NCBI GenBank assembly: GCA_947644695.1
Contig: CANSAJ010000009.1
Coordinates: 1 to 44,382, forward strand
DNA from: an uncultured Bacillota bacterium
GTDB lineage: Bacteria > Bacillota_I > Bacilli_A > RF39 > UBA660
Direction: 5' to 3'
DNA length: 44,382 nt
This document shows positions 5,971 through 12,762 of the stretch, piece by piece. Position 1 is the stretch's first letter. Each line of letters opens with the position of its first letter. The notes beneath the pieces are model-generated. The model did not search any database. It saw nothing but the letters and a program-made list of their open reading frames with translations, and was not told the DNA's origin. The position numbers and the translations under genes were made by a program.

Positions 5971-8037
5971 ATGAGAAAAAAATTTGTGGTTTTACAAGAA
6001 GATAAATGTGACTGTGCAGCAGCTTGTTTATTATCTATAATTAAATACTATGATGGATATATTAATATAGAAACAATTAGAAAAATTATAGATACTTCCA
6101 AAAATGGAACAAATGCTTATGACTTAATAAAAGGTAGCAAAGAAATTGGCTTTGATTCTTATGGTAAAAAAGTAAGTTTTACTGAAATAGAAAAAGAAGA
6201 AAAATTCTTTCCAGTAATCGCACATGTTAAAAGAAATAATATGTATCACTTCATAGTTATATATAATATTAATCCTCAAAAACAAATATTAGAAATCTTA
6301 GATCCTGCAATTGGATATATAAAAGAAACCTATAAAGATTTTGAAAAAAATTATCTAGGTACTCTAATCTACTTTTCTAAAATTAAAGATTTACCAAAAT
6401 ATAAAGAAAAGAATGAACTACTTAGAATACTTATAAAGTCTTTATTAAAAGATAAGAAAAAAATCATATTACTTTCTTTAATATCTCTTGTAACATTTAT
6501 TTTTAGTTTATTAGATTCATACTATTATAAAATAATAATAGATAACAGTATTACTACAGAAGAACTATGCTATAAAATTTCATTGATATTTATAAGTTTT
6601 ATAATAATTAAAAATTTATTTATATATTTAAGAAATAAATTATCTATTAAAATAAATTATGATATAGAAACTATGATAAATAAAGAAACACTTAAAAGAT
6701 TATTTTGTCTTCCTTACAGCTACTACAAAAACAAATCTACTGGAGAAATAATAAGTCGTTTAAATGATTTAGATACTTTAAGAGATTTATTATCAAATTT
6801 ATTATTGAATACATTTGTGGATATTTTATTAATAATTATTTCTTTTATCTTAATGTTCATATTAAATAAAAAATTAACCTCGATTGCAATATTAATATTA
6901 TTAGTTTATATAATTATAGTAAAAATATATAAAGATAAATTTAACAGAAATATAAAACTAATACAAGAAAGTAAAGGAAAATATCATCAAGATCTAATTG
7001 AAAATATAGAAGGAATGGAAAGTATAAATAATTTAAATATTAAAAATAATAAGATTGCAAAATTACACGAAACTTATAAATTTATAAGTATTCAAAATAA
7101 AAATTTCGATTTTACCTTAAATCGTCAACACTTTTTAAAAGATAACGTATATGATATTGGATTAATTATACTAGTAACTTCTGGCTTTCTAATGGTAATA
7201 AATAAAAATTTATCGCTAGGTAACCTAATGTTAATCTACATGATTGTAAACTACTTTCTAACTATAATAAGAACATTATTAGATAAAGATATAGAAATCT
7301 CTTATGCATTTAAAAATCTTAATAAAGTAAATAACTTTCTAAGTGAAGAAACACTAAAAGATTCTAAAAATTTTATATTAAAAGGAAATATAAAAATAGA
7401 AAATATTTACTTTGAATATAGTAAAGACTCTAAAAAACTGATAATAAAAAATCTAATTATAAAAGAAAATGATAAAGTATTAATAACCGGCTCAAGTGGA
7501 AGTGGAAAAAGCACTCTTATAAAAATAATACTTAAATATCTTAATAATTATAAAGGAACAATAGAGATAAATGGAAAAGATCTAAAAACATTAAACGAAG
7601 AAACGATAAGAGAATCATTTACATATATAGGACAAAATGAAAAACTATTTACAGACACATTTAAAAATAACATATTATTAGATAGAAATATCAAATATAG
7701 TGATTATGAAAAAGTCATAAAAATATGTGAACTAGATAATCTAAAAAACACTAGAAAATTTAAAGATGATTTCTTAATTGAAGAAGGCGGATTTAATATA
7801 AGTGGTGGCGAAAGACAGAGAATAGTTCTTGCACGAGCTTTACTTAAAGAATCTAATTATATCTTTATAGACGAGGCACTAAGTGAAGTAAACTTAAAAC
7901 TAGAAAAGAAAATAATAAATAATATACTAAATTACTACAAAGACAAAACTATTATTTATATCTCGCATAAAGAAAAAGTAAAAGAATTATTTTCAAAAAT
8001 ATATAACATAGAAAGGAGAAGTTATGAACGATACTGA
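5971..8037 (+). CDS. Peptidase-containing ABC transporter (C39), bacteriocin processing and export
   Basis: 688 residues. Residues 1-130 are a C39 cysteine protease: Q9 and DCAAACL with catalytic Cys15, MYHFIVIY with His93, and DPAIG with Asp111, spaced as in ComA/LagD-type PCATs. Six membrane segments follow (~160-440). The ATPase then carries Walker A GSSGSGKST (~506), signature SGGERQR (~609) and Walker B IFIDEALS. Such proteins cut double-glycine leaders and export the mature peptide. The last 14 bases overlap the first of two GG-leader peptide genes, making the substrate link direct. GGAGG lies 5 bases upstream of ATG 5971. No separate accessory (HlyD-like) or immunity gene is visible. 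Confidence 0.93.
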   Translation: MRKKFVVLQEDKCDCAAACLLSIIKYYDGYINIETIRKIIDTSKNGTNAYDLIKGSKEIGFDSYGKKVSFTEIEKEEKFFPVIAHVKRNNMYHFIVIYNINPQKQILEILDPAIGYIKETYKDFEKNYLGTLIYFSKIKDLPKYKEKNELLRILIKSLLKDKKKIILLSLISLVTFIFSLLDSYYYKIIIDNSITTEELCYKISLIFISFIIIKNLFIYLRNKLSIKINYDIETMINKETLKRLFCLPYSYYKNKSTGEIISRLNDLDTLRDLLSNLLLNTFVDILLIIISFILMFILNKKLTSIAILILLVYIIIVKIYKDKFNRNIKLIQESKGKYHQDLIENIEGMESINNLNIKNNKIAKLHETYKFISIQNKNFDFTLNRQHFLKDNVYDIGLIILVTSGFLMVINKNLSLGNLMLIYMIVNYFLTIIRTLLDKDIEISYAFKNLNKVNNFLSEETLKDSKNFILKGNIKIENIYFEYSKDSKKLIIKNLIIKENDKVLITGSSGSGKSTLIKIILKYLNNYKGTIEINGKDLKTLNEETIRESFTYIGQNEKLFTDTFKNNILLDRNIKYSDYEKVIKICELDNLKNTRKFKDDFLIEEGGFNISGGERQRIVLARALLKESNYIFIDEALSEVNLKLEKKIINNILNYYKDKTIIYISHKEKVKELFSKIYNIERRSYERY

Positions 8038-8155
8038 ACTAAAAGAAGTAGTAGGCGGCGCTTCATGGGGAATCTGGGCAGCTATAGGCGGAGTAGTAAG
8101 CTTTGTACTAGGTTTCTTTGAAGGACTAGCAAATCCAGTAAGATGTGGAAGATAA
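8024..8155 (+). CDS. Double-glycine-leader bacteriocin-like peptide 1
   Basis: 43 codons, SD GAAAGGAG 5 bases before ATG 8024, overlapping the exporter gene's end by 14 bases. The leader MNDTELKEVVGG has the Leu/Val spacing and GG of PCAT substrates. Cleavage would release a 31-residue peptide, ASWGIWAAIGG ... GFFEG ... NPVRCGR. It contains a GxxxG motif (GFFEG), a hydrophobic core and one Cys three residues from the end. GxxxG motifs in both peptides are characteristic of two-peptide (class IIb) bacteriocins. Antimicrobial activity and target are inference. Confidence 0.85.
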   Translation: MNDTELKEVVGGASWGIWAAIGGVVSFVLGFFEGLANPVRCGR

Positions 8156-8176
8156 TTAAGAAAGGAAAATAAAAAT

Positions 8177-8335
8177 ATGGAAATAACAAAAGAAGAATTA
8201 ACAAATATTTATGGAGGAATAAGCTTCTCGGCTACAGTTTTAAATGCAATAACTAAAGCTATATCAACTGTATATGATATTGGAAGAAGAATAGGTTCAT
8301 CTATAAATAGACTAAGAAATGGAAATGTATGCTAA
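8177..8335 (+). CDS. Double-glycine-leader bacteriocin-like peptide 2
   Basis: 52 codons, starting 21 bases after peptide 1, with AGAAAGG as SD. The leader MEITKEELTNIYGG ends in GG; the mature 38 residues begin ISFSATVLNAITKAIS and include GRRIG (a GxxxG motif), several Arg, and a C-terminal Cys (GNVC). It is more basic than peptide 1, and the pair fits a class IIb two-peptide bacteriocin. Each mature peptide has a single Cys near its C-terminus, so an intermolecular disulfide is conceivable. A terminator follows immediately. Confidence 0.85.
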   Translation: MEITKEELTNIYGGISFSATVLNAITKAISTVYDIGRRIGSSINRLRNGNVC

Positions 8336-8339
8336 ATTT

Positions 8340-8361
8340 AAGGAAGTGAAAACTTCCTTTT
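8340..8361 (+). terminator. Terminator of the bacteriocin operon
   Basis: 8-bp stem AAGGAAGT / ACTTCCTT with a GAAA loop, followed by TTT. Confidence 0.8.
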
Positions 8362-8392
8362 AAAATGCACCAAAATAATAATAATTTTAAAA

Positions 8393-8456
8393 ATTGGCAT
8401 AAAAATAAAACTGAAAATTGAGCACAAATTTGATATTGAATTTTAAAAATGCCAAT
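8393..8456 (+). repeat. Left copy of a direct repeat flanking toxin-antitoxin locus 1
   Basis: The core AGCACAAATTTGATATTGAA (8421-8440, continuing TTTT to 8444) recurs at 8821-8844 with one change, exactly 400 bases away, and the flanks (GCATAAAAA ... CTGAAAATT) are similar too. This copy is also bounded by a perfect 8-bp inverted repeat, ATTGGCAT (8393-8400) and ATGCCAAT (8449-8456). Confidence 0.65.
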
Positions 8457-8477
8457 ATGAAAAAATGCAAAAAATTA

Positions 8478-8506
8478 TTGAAATAATAATAAATATTTAG
8501 TAAAAT
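8478..8506 (+). promoter_or_regulatory. Promoter of antitoxin-like RNA 1
   Basis: TTGAAA (8478-8483), 17-base spacer, TAAAAT (8501-8506). The expected transcription start (~8513) is exactly at the first hairpin. The second locus has the same layout (TTGAAT/17/TAAAAT at 43771-43799). Confidence 0.75.
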
Positions 8507-8512
8507 GAAACT

Positions 8513-8602
8513 AATGAAGGTGACTTCATAAAAAAAGGAAGACATTTAGATAACTAAATGTCAATCCCTAAATGGATTGACATCCATCAATGGATGTCTT
8601 TT
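8513..8602 (+). ncRNA. Four-hairpin small RNA 1, candidate antitoxin RNA
   Basis: The RNA folds into four consecutive stems. H1 is ATGAAG-GTGA-CTTCAT (8514-8529, GNRA loop). H2 is GACATTTAG-ATAA-CTAAATGTC (8541-8562). H3 is AATCC/GGATT (8563-8578). H4 is GACATCCA-TCAA-TGGATGTC (8579-8598), followed by TTTT as a terminator. The 3' half is antisense to the end of the hydrophobic peptide gene (8587-8685, minus). A paralogous RNA at 43806-43913 keeps every stem with different bases. GATTGACA (8575-8582) can pair with the toxin mRNA leader. Role as a type I antitoxin is inferred from this architecture. Confidence 0.7.
8530..8562 (-). terminator. Minus-strand terminator of toxin mRNA 1 (same DNA as sRNA hairpin H2)
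   Basis: On the minus strand the H2 stem is followed by TTCCTTTTTTT, so the toxin mRNA should end here, while the plus-strand RNA reads through because no T run follows H2 on that strand. The two transcripts thus overlap by about 70 bases. Confidence 0.6.
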
Positions 8603-8685
8603 AAAATAGCTATTAAAATAATAACTAGTGTTAAAATAATACAAATGTAATTCATAACACGTAATATGAATGTTTTACACTTCAT
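8587..8685 (-). CDS. Small hydrophobic peptide 1, candidate type I toxin
   Basis: 32 residues beginning MKCKTFILRVMNYIC, then one hydrophobic helix (IILTLVIILIAILK) and a charged tail DIH. SD AGAAAGGAG (8703-8695) is well spaced to ATG 8685. The TGA stop (8589-8587) lies in the loop of the opposite-strand RNA's terminator hairpin. The paralogue at 43904-43996 shares FIL-V----IC-IL-L-IIL--ILK, showing selection on the peptide. Size, single membrane helix and convergent antisense RNA match Fst/TxpA-type membrane toxins, but I do not recognise the sequence as a named family. Confidence 0.7.
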   Translation of the reverse strand: MKCKTFILRVMNYICIILTLVIILIAILKDIH

Positions 8686-8769
8686 TAAGTCACACTCCTT
8701 TCTGTACACAAATATGTTCAAGATACACGAGTATGACTGACACATAGTTACTAATGTCTTCCTAACTTA

Positions 8770-8798
8770 AATTTATCACATATAAAAATATATGTCAA
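8770..8798 (-). promoter_or_regulatory. Promoter of toxin mRNA 1
   Basis: Minus strand TTGACA (8798-8793), 17-base spacer, TAAATT (8775-8770) with an upstream TG (extended -10). The transcript would start near 8763, giving a ~78-base leader. The same spacing from -35 to a conserved TTAGG occurs in locus 2. Confidence 0.6.
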
Positions 8799-8800
8799 AG

Positions 8801-8850
8801 AGCATAAAAACTTAAAATTAAGCACGAATTTGATATTGAATTTTGAAAAT
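8801..8850 (+). repeat. Right copy of the direct repeat flanking toxin-antitoxin locus 1
   Basis: AGCACGAATTTGATATTGAA (8821-8840, with TTTT following) matches 8421-8444 with one substitution; upstream GCATAAAAA and CTTAAAATT also match the left copy. The repeats bracket the 0.35-kb locus. A shortened relative (CTGAAAATTGAATTTTG) is at 44141-44157 beside locus 2. Confidence 0.6.
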
Positions 8851-8877
8851 TGACTTGATATCAAAATCAAAAAATAG

Positions 8878-8906
8878 TTGATTTTTACTCCAGTTAGTCG
8901 TATAAT
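8878..8906 (+). promoter_or_regulatory. Promoter of rpsO-pnp
   Basis: TTGATT (8878-8883), 17-base spacer, perfect TATAAT (8901-8906). The start near 8913 gives a ~75-base leader. Confidence 0.75.
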
Positions 8907-8930
8907 TAACTAGTAAGTTTTATCTTGGTT

Positions 8931-8953
8931 TAAGAAGTCTCCGCTCTTAGACT
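8931..8953 (+). promoter_or_regulatory. Possible S15-responsive pseudoknot in the rpsO leader
   Basis: TAAGA (8931-8935) can pair with TCTTA (8945-8949) and the adjoining AGTC (8936-8939) with GACT (8950-8953), forming an H-type pseudoknot about 35 bases before the rpsO start. rpsO mRNAs in several phyla carry S15-binding leader structures, so autoregulation is plausible but not demonstrated. Confidence 0.35.
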
Positions 8954-8988
8954 ATGATATAACGGTTTGAAAGAAAGGAGAATTTAAA

Positions 8989-9258
8989 ATGGCTTTAACA
9001 AAAGAGAGAAAAAGTGAATTAGTTAAAGAATATGGAAGAGGACAAAATGACACAGGTTGTGTTGAAGTTCAAGTTGCAATACTTACTGAAGAGATAGCAG
9101 AATTAACAGAACATTTAAAAGAACACATACATGACTTCCATTCAAAAAGAGGACTTTTACAAAAAGTAGGTAAAAGAAGAAGTTTACTAGATTATTTAAA
9201 ACGTACAGATGTTATTAGATATCGTGAACTTATAAATAAATTAGGTATAAGAAAGTAG
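8989..9258 (+). CDS. rpsO: 30S ribosomal protein S15
   Basis: 89 residues, the normal length. Conserved signatures [27 protein letters not shown] and [11 protein letters not shown] are present. S15 binds 16S rRNA early in assembly of the small-subunit platform. SD AAAGGAG lies 8 bases before ATG 8989. It has its own promoter and leader and is followed by pnp after an attenuator-like hairpin, the classic rpsO-pnp pairing. Confidence 0.97.
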   Translation: MALTKERKSELVKEYGRGQNDTGCVEVQVAILTEEIAELTEHLKEHIHDFHSKRGLLQKVGKRRSLLDYLKRTDVIRYRELINKLGIRK

Positions 9259-9283
9259 GCACTTATTTTAAGTGTCTCTTTTT
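9258..9283 (+). terminator. Hairpin/partial terminator between rpsO and pnp
   Basis: 7-bp stem GGCACTT / AAGTGTC (one G-U), then TCTTTTT. It probably lets part of transcription continue into pnp, which has no obvious promoter of its own. Confidence 0.6.
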
Positions 9284-9305
9284 AATTCAAAGAAATGAGG
9301 AAACT

Positions 9306-11450
9306 ATGAAAAAAGTATATGAGTATGAATTTTTAGGAAAAAAATTAGTAATTGAAACAGGTGAATTAGCTCGTCAAGCTTCAGGTGCAGTTTTAGTAAG
9401 ATATGAAGATACAGTAATACTATCAACTGCAGTAATGAGTAATAATGTAAGTACAGCTGACTTTTTCCCGCTTACAATATTATATCAAGAAAAACTATAT
9501 TCAGTTGGAAAAATTCCAGGAGGATTTATAAAAAGAGAAGGTAGACCAAGTGATGCAGCAACGCTAACTGCAAGAGTTATTGATAGACCTATCCGTCCAA
9601 TGTTTGATGAAAATTTTAGAAACGAAGTACAAGTAGTAAATACAGTTTTAAGTGTAGATAATGACTATACTCCAGAAATGACAGCACTATTTGGGACAAG
9701 CCTTGCACTAGGAATATCTAACATTCCATTCGATGGTCCAGTTAGTGGTGTAATAGTAGGAAAAATAGATGGAGAATTAAAAATAAATCCTACTGTAGAA
9801 GAAATGGAAAGAAGCACAATTAATCTTACAGTCGCAGGAACAAAAGAAGCAATAAATATGGTTGAAGCAGGCGCATTAGAAGTTAGCGAAGAAGAAATGT
9901 TAGAAGCTTTAATGTTTGGACATGCTCACATAAAAGAATTATGCGCTATACAAGAAGACATAATTGAAGAAATAGGTACTGAAAAAATAGAAGTAGAGCT
10001 TGCTAAATTAGATGACAATATAATTGCCGAAGTAGAACGTGACATAAAAGAAGAAATGCTAAAGGCTATCCAAATAGAAGATAAAATAGAAAAATATAAT
10101 AGAATAGACGAGCTAAAAGAAATCGCACTAAATTCATATGAAGAAAGGCATAAAGACAGTGAGACTTTATCTGAAGAATTAAAGCAAGTAAAGAAAATAG
10201 CTGATAATATAGAAGCTAGTGAAGTAAGAAGATTAATAACAGAAGAAAAAATCAGGCCAGATGGAAGAAAAATGACAGAAATAAGACCTCTTAGCGCAGA
10301 CATAGATTTACTACCTAGAACCCATGGAAGTGCTTTATTTACAAGAGGACAAACTCAAGCTTTAGCAGTTACAACATTAGGAGCTATAGGAGAACATCAA
10401 ATATTAGATGGTCTTGGAATAGAGGATGCAAAAAGATTTATGTTTCATTATAATTTTCCAGCATTCAGCGTAGGAGAAACAGGAAGATATGGAGCACCAG
10501 GAAGAAGAGAAATAGGGCATGGAGCATTAGCAGAAAGAGCACTTTTACAAGTAATGCCTTCTGAAGAAGAATTTCCTTACACTGTTAGAGTTGTCAGCGA
10601 AGTATTAGAAAGTAATGGTTCAAGTAGTCAAGCAAGTATATGTGCAGGATGTATGAGTCTAATGACTGCAGGTGTACCTATTAAAGCACCAGTAGCAGGA
10701 ATTGCCATGGGCCTAATAACTAAAGATGATAAATATACAATACTAACAGATATACAAGGATTAGAAGATCACATGGGAGATATGGATTTTAAAGTCGCTG
10801 GTACAAGAAAAGGAATAACAGCTTTACAAATGGACATTAAAATAAAAGGAATAACAGAAAATATTTTAAAAGAAAGCCTAGCGCAAGCAGGTATAGCTAG
10901 ACTTGAAATATTAGACCTAATGGAAAGCACAATAAAAACTCCTAGAAATGAACTTAGTCCATACGCACCAAAAATAAAAATGATGAACATAGATCCAGAA
11001 AAAATAAAAGATGTAATCGGACGTGGTGGAGAAATGATAACTAAGATTATATTAGAAAGCTCTAATGTCACAACAGTTAATCATAAAGACGCAGTAAAAA
11101 TAGATATAGAAGACGATGGAAGAATAATTGCCTATCATACAGATTACAGTATTATAGATAAAGCTTTAAAAATGATTGAAGAAATTGTCAAAGAAGTTGT
11201 AATAGGCGAAATATATACAGGTTTAGTTACTAAAGTAGAAGACTTTGGATGTTTTGTAGAACTATGGCCTGGATGTGAAGGATTAGTACATGTAAGTCAG
11301 CTAGATACTAAAAGAGTAAATAAACCGAGCGATTTAGTCAAAGCAGGCGATGAAATAGTCGTTAAAGCAACAGGTTATGATAAACGCGGAAAATTAAATT
11401 TATCTAGAAAAGAAGTACTTACTAAGAAAGAAGAAGAAAAAGAAAATTAA
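9306..11450 (+). CDS. pnp: Polyribonucleotide nucleotidyltransferase (PNPase)
   Basis: 714 residues, close to Bacillus PNPase (~705). Domain order: first RNase PH domain (~1-145), helical linker (~150-310, here rich in Glu/Lys), second RNase PH domain with the phosphate-binding and catalytic region [17 protein letters not shown] and [15 protein letters not shown] domain ([20 protein letters not shown], ~556) and S1 domain ([15 protein letters not shown], ~637). It degrades RNA 3'-5' by phosphorolysis in the cytoplasm, often with other degradosome enzymes. GAGG lies 6 bases before ATG 9306. Confidence 0.97.
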   Translation: MKKVYEYEFLGKKLVIETGELARQASGAVLVRYEDTVILSTAVMSNNVSTADFFPLTILYQEKLYSVGKIPGGFIKREGRPSDAATLTARVIDRPIRPMFDENFRNEVQVVNTVLSVDNDYTPEMTALFGTSLALGISNIPFDGPVSGVIVGKIDGELKINPTVEEMERSTINLTVAGTKEAINMVEAGALEVSEEEMLEALMFGHAHIKELCAIQEDIIEEIGTEKIEVELAKLDDNIIAEVERDIKEEMLKAIQIEDKIEKYNRIDELKEIALNSYEERHKDSETLSEELKQVKKIADNIEASEVRRLITEEKIRPDGRKMTEIRPLSADIDLLPRTHGSALFTRGQTQALAVTTLGAIGEHQILDGLGIEDAKRFMFHYNFPAFSVGETGRYGAPGRREIGHGALAERALLQVMPSEEEFPYTVRVVSEVLESNGSSSQASICAGCMSLMTAGVPIKAPVAGIAMGLITKDDKYTILTDIQGLEDHMGDMDFKVAGTRKGITALQMDIKIKGITENILKESLAQAGIARLEILDLMESTIKTPRNELSPYAPKIKMMNIDPEKIKDVIGRGGEMITKIILESSNVTTVNHKDAVKIDIEDDGRIIAYHTDYSIIDKALKMIEEIVKEVVIGEIYTGLVTKVEDFGCFVELWPGCEGLVHVSQLDTKRVNKPSDLVKAGDEIVVKATGYDKRGKLNLSRKEVLTKKEEEKEN

Positions 11451-11475
11451 TTTTAATAAATAAAAAGGAGTACAA

Positions 11476-11820
11476 ATGCAAAACAAAGATTTAATTTACG
11501 ATTTAGAAAGATACACTATGATAGGAAGAATGCATGCATTAAATAATATAGAAAGTAAAGCTTTAAAAATCTTCAAAAGACTACAATTAGTTTTACAAAA
11601 AGAAGATATATTAAGAATTTTAACCTGTTATTTAACAGGTTATAAAATAGGTGCAGTTGAAAGATCGTTAAAAGATATAGATTTAGAGATGTATTTTGAT
11701 GAAGAAACAAGGTCTTTGAAAGAAATAAATAGTCAAACTAAAATGCCATTTGAGAAAGAATACTTTTCATTAATTAGCTATGCAGAAAAAGAAGCAAAAG
11801 CACTTTTAAAAATTTGTTAA
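11476..11820 (+). CDS. Hypothetical protein, helical, 114 residues
   Basis: I do not recognise a family. The protein looks all-helical (ERYTMIGRMHALNNIESKAL, IFKRLQLVLQKEDILRILT) with an acidic centre (LKDIDLEMYFDEETRSLKEI), no membrane segment and no signal peptide. SD AAAAAGGAG is 6 bases before ATG 11476. It lies 25 bases after pnp and 11 bases before trmL, so it is probably co-transcribed with them and may act in RNA metabolism; that is context only. Confidence 0.75.
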   Translation: MQNKDLIYDLERYTMIGRMHALNNIESKALKIFKRLQLVLQKEDILRILTCYLTGYKIGAVERSLKDIDLEMYFDEETRSLKEINSQTKMPFEKEYFSLISYAEKEAKALLKIC

Positions 11821-11831
11821 AGGAGATATAT

Positions 11832-12341
11832 ATGCTAAATATAGTATTATACGAACCAGAAATACCAGCTAACACTGGAAATATAATGAGAACTTGTGTT
11901 GCTACTGGAACAAAATTACATTTAATTAAACCTTTAGGTTTTAGTTTAGAAGAAAAATACATAAAAAGATGTGGAGCTGGATACATAGATAAATGTAACT
12001 ACACTTTATATGAAAATATTGATGAATTTTTTAAAAAAAACAAAGGTACATATTACTTTCTAACAAGATATGGTCACAAACCTCATTCAAATTTTAATTA
12101 TAGTAAAAAAGAAGAAAATATTTTCTTCATATTTGGTAAAGAATCTACAGGAATCCCATTTGAAATTTTAAAACCTTATATTAATAACTGCATTAGAATT
12201 CCAATGACTGAAGATGTACGAGCTTTAAACGTATCAAACACAGTTGCAATAACCATATATGAAGCACTAAGACAACAAAATTATAATGATTTATTATTTG
12301 ACGAGCCCCATAAAGATAAAGACATAATAATAAATAGTTAA
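11832..12341 (+). CDS. trmL: tRNA (cytidine/uridine(34)-2'-O)-methyltransferase TrmL
   Basis: 169 residues, the compact SPOUT form without an N-terminal RNA-binding domain. Signatures: LYEPEIPANTGNIMRTCVAT at the start, LIKPLGFSL, FIFGKESTGIP, and the knotted SAM-binding end RIPMTEDVRALNVSNTVAIT. It methylates the 2'-O of the wobble base in certain leucine tRNAs. ATG 11832 follows AAAGGAG by 8 bases; an upstream in-frame TTG overlapping the previous gene is ignored. A bidirectional terminator follows. Confidence 0.93.
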   Translation: MLNIVLYEPEIPANTGNIMRTCVATGTKLHLIKPLGFSLEEKYIKRCGAGYIDKCNYTLYENIDEFFKKNKGTYYFLTRYGHKPHSNFNYSKKEENIFFIFGKESTGIPFEILKPYINNCIRIPMTEDVRALNVSNTVAITIYEALRQQNYNDLLFDEPHKDKDIIINS

Positions 12342-12345
12342 ACAA

Positions 12346-12373
12346 AAAATTCGGTTGAGATATACCGAATTTT
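12346..12373. terminator. Bidirectional terminator between trmL and the XRE regulator
   Basis: Perfect 10-bp stem AAAATTCGGT / ACCGAATTTT with an 8-base loop; A- and T-rich flanks serve both converging genes. It overlaps the TAA stop of the minus-strand gene. Confidence 0.8.
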
Positions 12374-12620
12374 AATTTTCTTCAAAAAACTTATCAAGTG
12401 GCACTTCTAAAACCGTAGCTATTCTCCATAATGTTTCTACAGAAAATCCACGTCTGCCTTGTTCGCTCTCAATTCGTCTAATAAACTCAAAACTTCTATC
12501 TGTATATAAAGCAAGCTGTTCTTGAGTATATCCTTTTTCTTTTCTGAACTTCCTAATATTAAGAGCAATAATTTTCTTGATGTCTTTATTAAAATTATAC
12601 TCCTTATATTCATATGCCAT
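12372..12620 (-). CDS. XRE-family helix-turn-helix regulator
   Basis: 82 residues, one Cro/C1-type HTH: NIRKFRKEKGYTQEQLALYT, recognition helix RSFEFIRRIESEQ, then FSVETLWRIATVLEVPLDKFF. An N-terminal stretch (MAYEYKEYNFNKDIKK) precedes it. ATG 12620 is chosen because AGGATGGTG lies 5-6 bases upstream; in-frame codons before it fall within that SD region. It is a single-domain DNA-binding protein with unknown targets, located opposite the spoIVA upstream region. Confidence 0.85.
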   Translation of the reverse strand: MAYEYKEYNFNKDIKKIIALNIRKFRKEKGYTQEQLALYTDRSFEFIRRIESEQGRRGFSVETLWRIATVLEVPLDKFFEEN

Positions 12621-12677
12621 AACGTTCACCATCCTAATTTTCTCATAAAAAGCAGAAAATTAATGTAGTCAGGTTAT

Positions 12678-12695
12678 ACCACTCCGGTGGTTTTT
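12678..12695 (+). terminator. Orphan terminator-like hairpin
   Basis: ACCAC-TCCG-GTGGT followed by TTTTT on the plus strand. No plus-strand gene precedes it within 330 bases, so it either ends an antisense or unseen small transcript from the XRE region, or insulates spoIVA. Confidence 0.45.
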
Positions 12696-12706
12696 AGTCA
12701 TTTATA

Positions 12707-12735
12707 GTAATACTTTTAATACTCTCACATATATT
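12707..12735 (+). promoter_or_regulatory. Probable sigma-E-type promoter of spoIVA
   Basis: GTAATACT (12707-12714) matches 7 of 8 positions of the sigma-E -35 GKMATATT, and CATATATT (12728-12735) matches 7 of 8 of the -10 CATACAnT, with a 13-base spacer. B. subtilis spoIVA is sigma-E controlled, which supports the reading. Confidence 0.5.
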
Positions 12736-12762
12736 TTTAATGTAACATAAAGGAGTGGAAAA

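Noticed and set aside
12372-12620. XRE regulator as antitoxin of a type II toxin-antitoxin pair
   Set aside because: No partner toxin gene lies beside it on the same strand; the neighbours are trmL and spoIVA.
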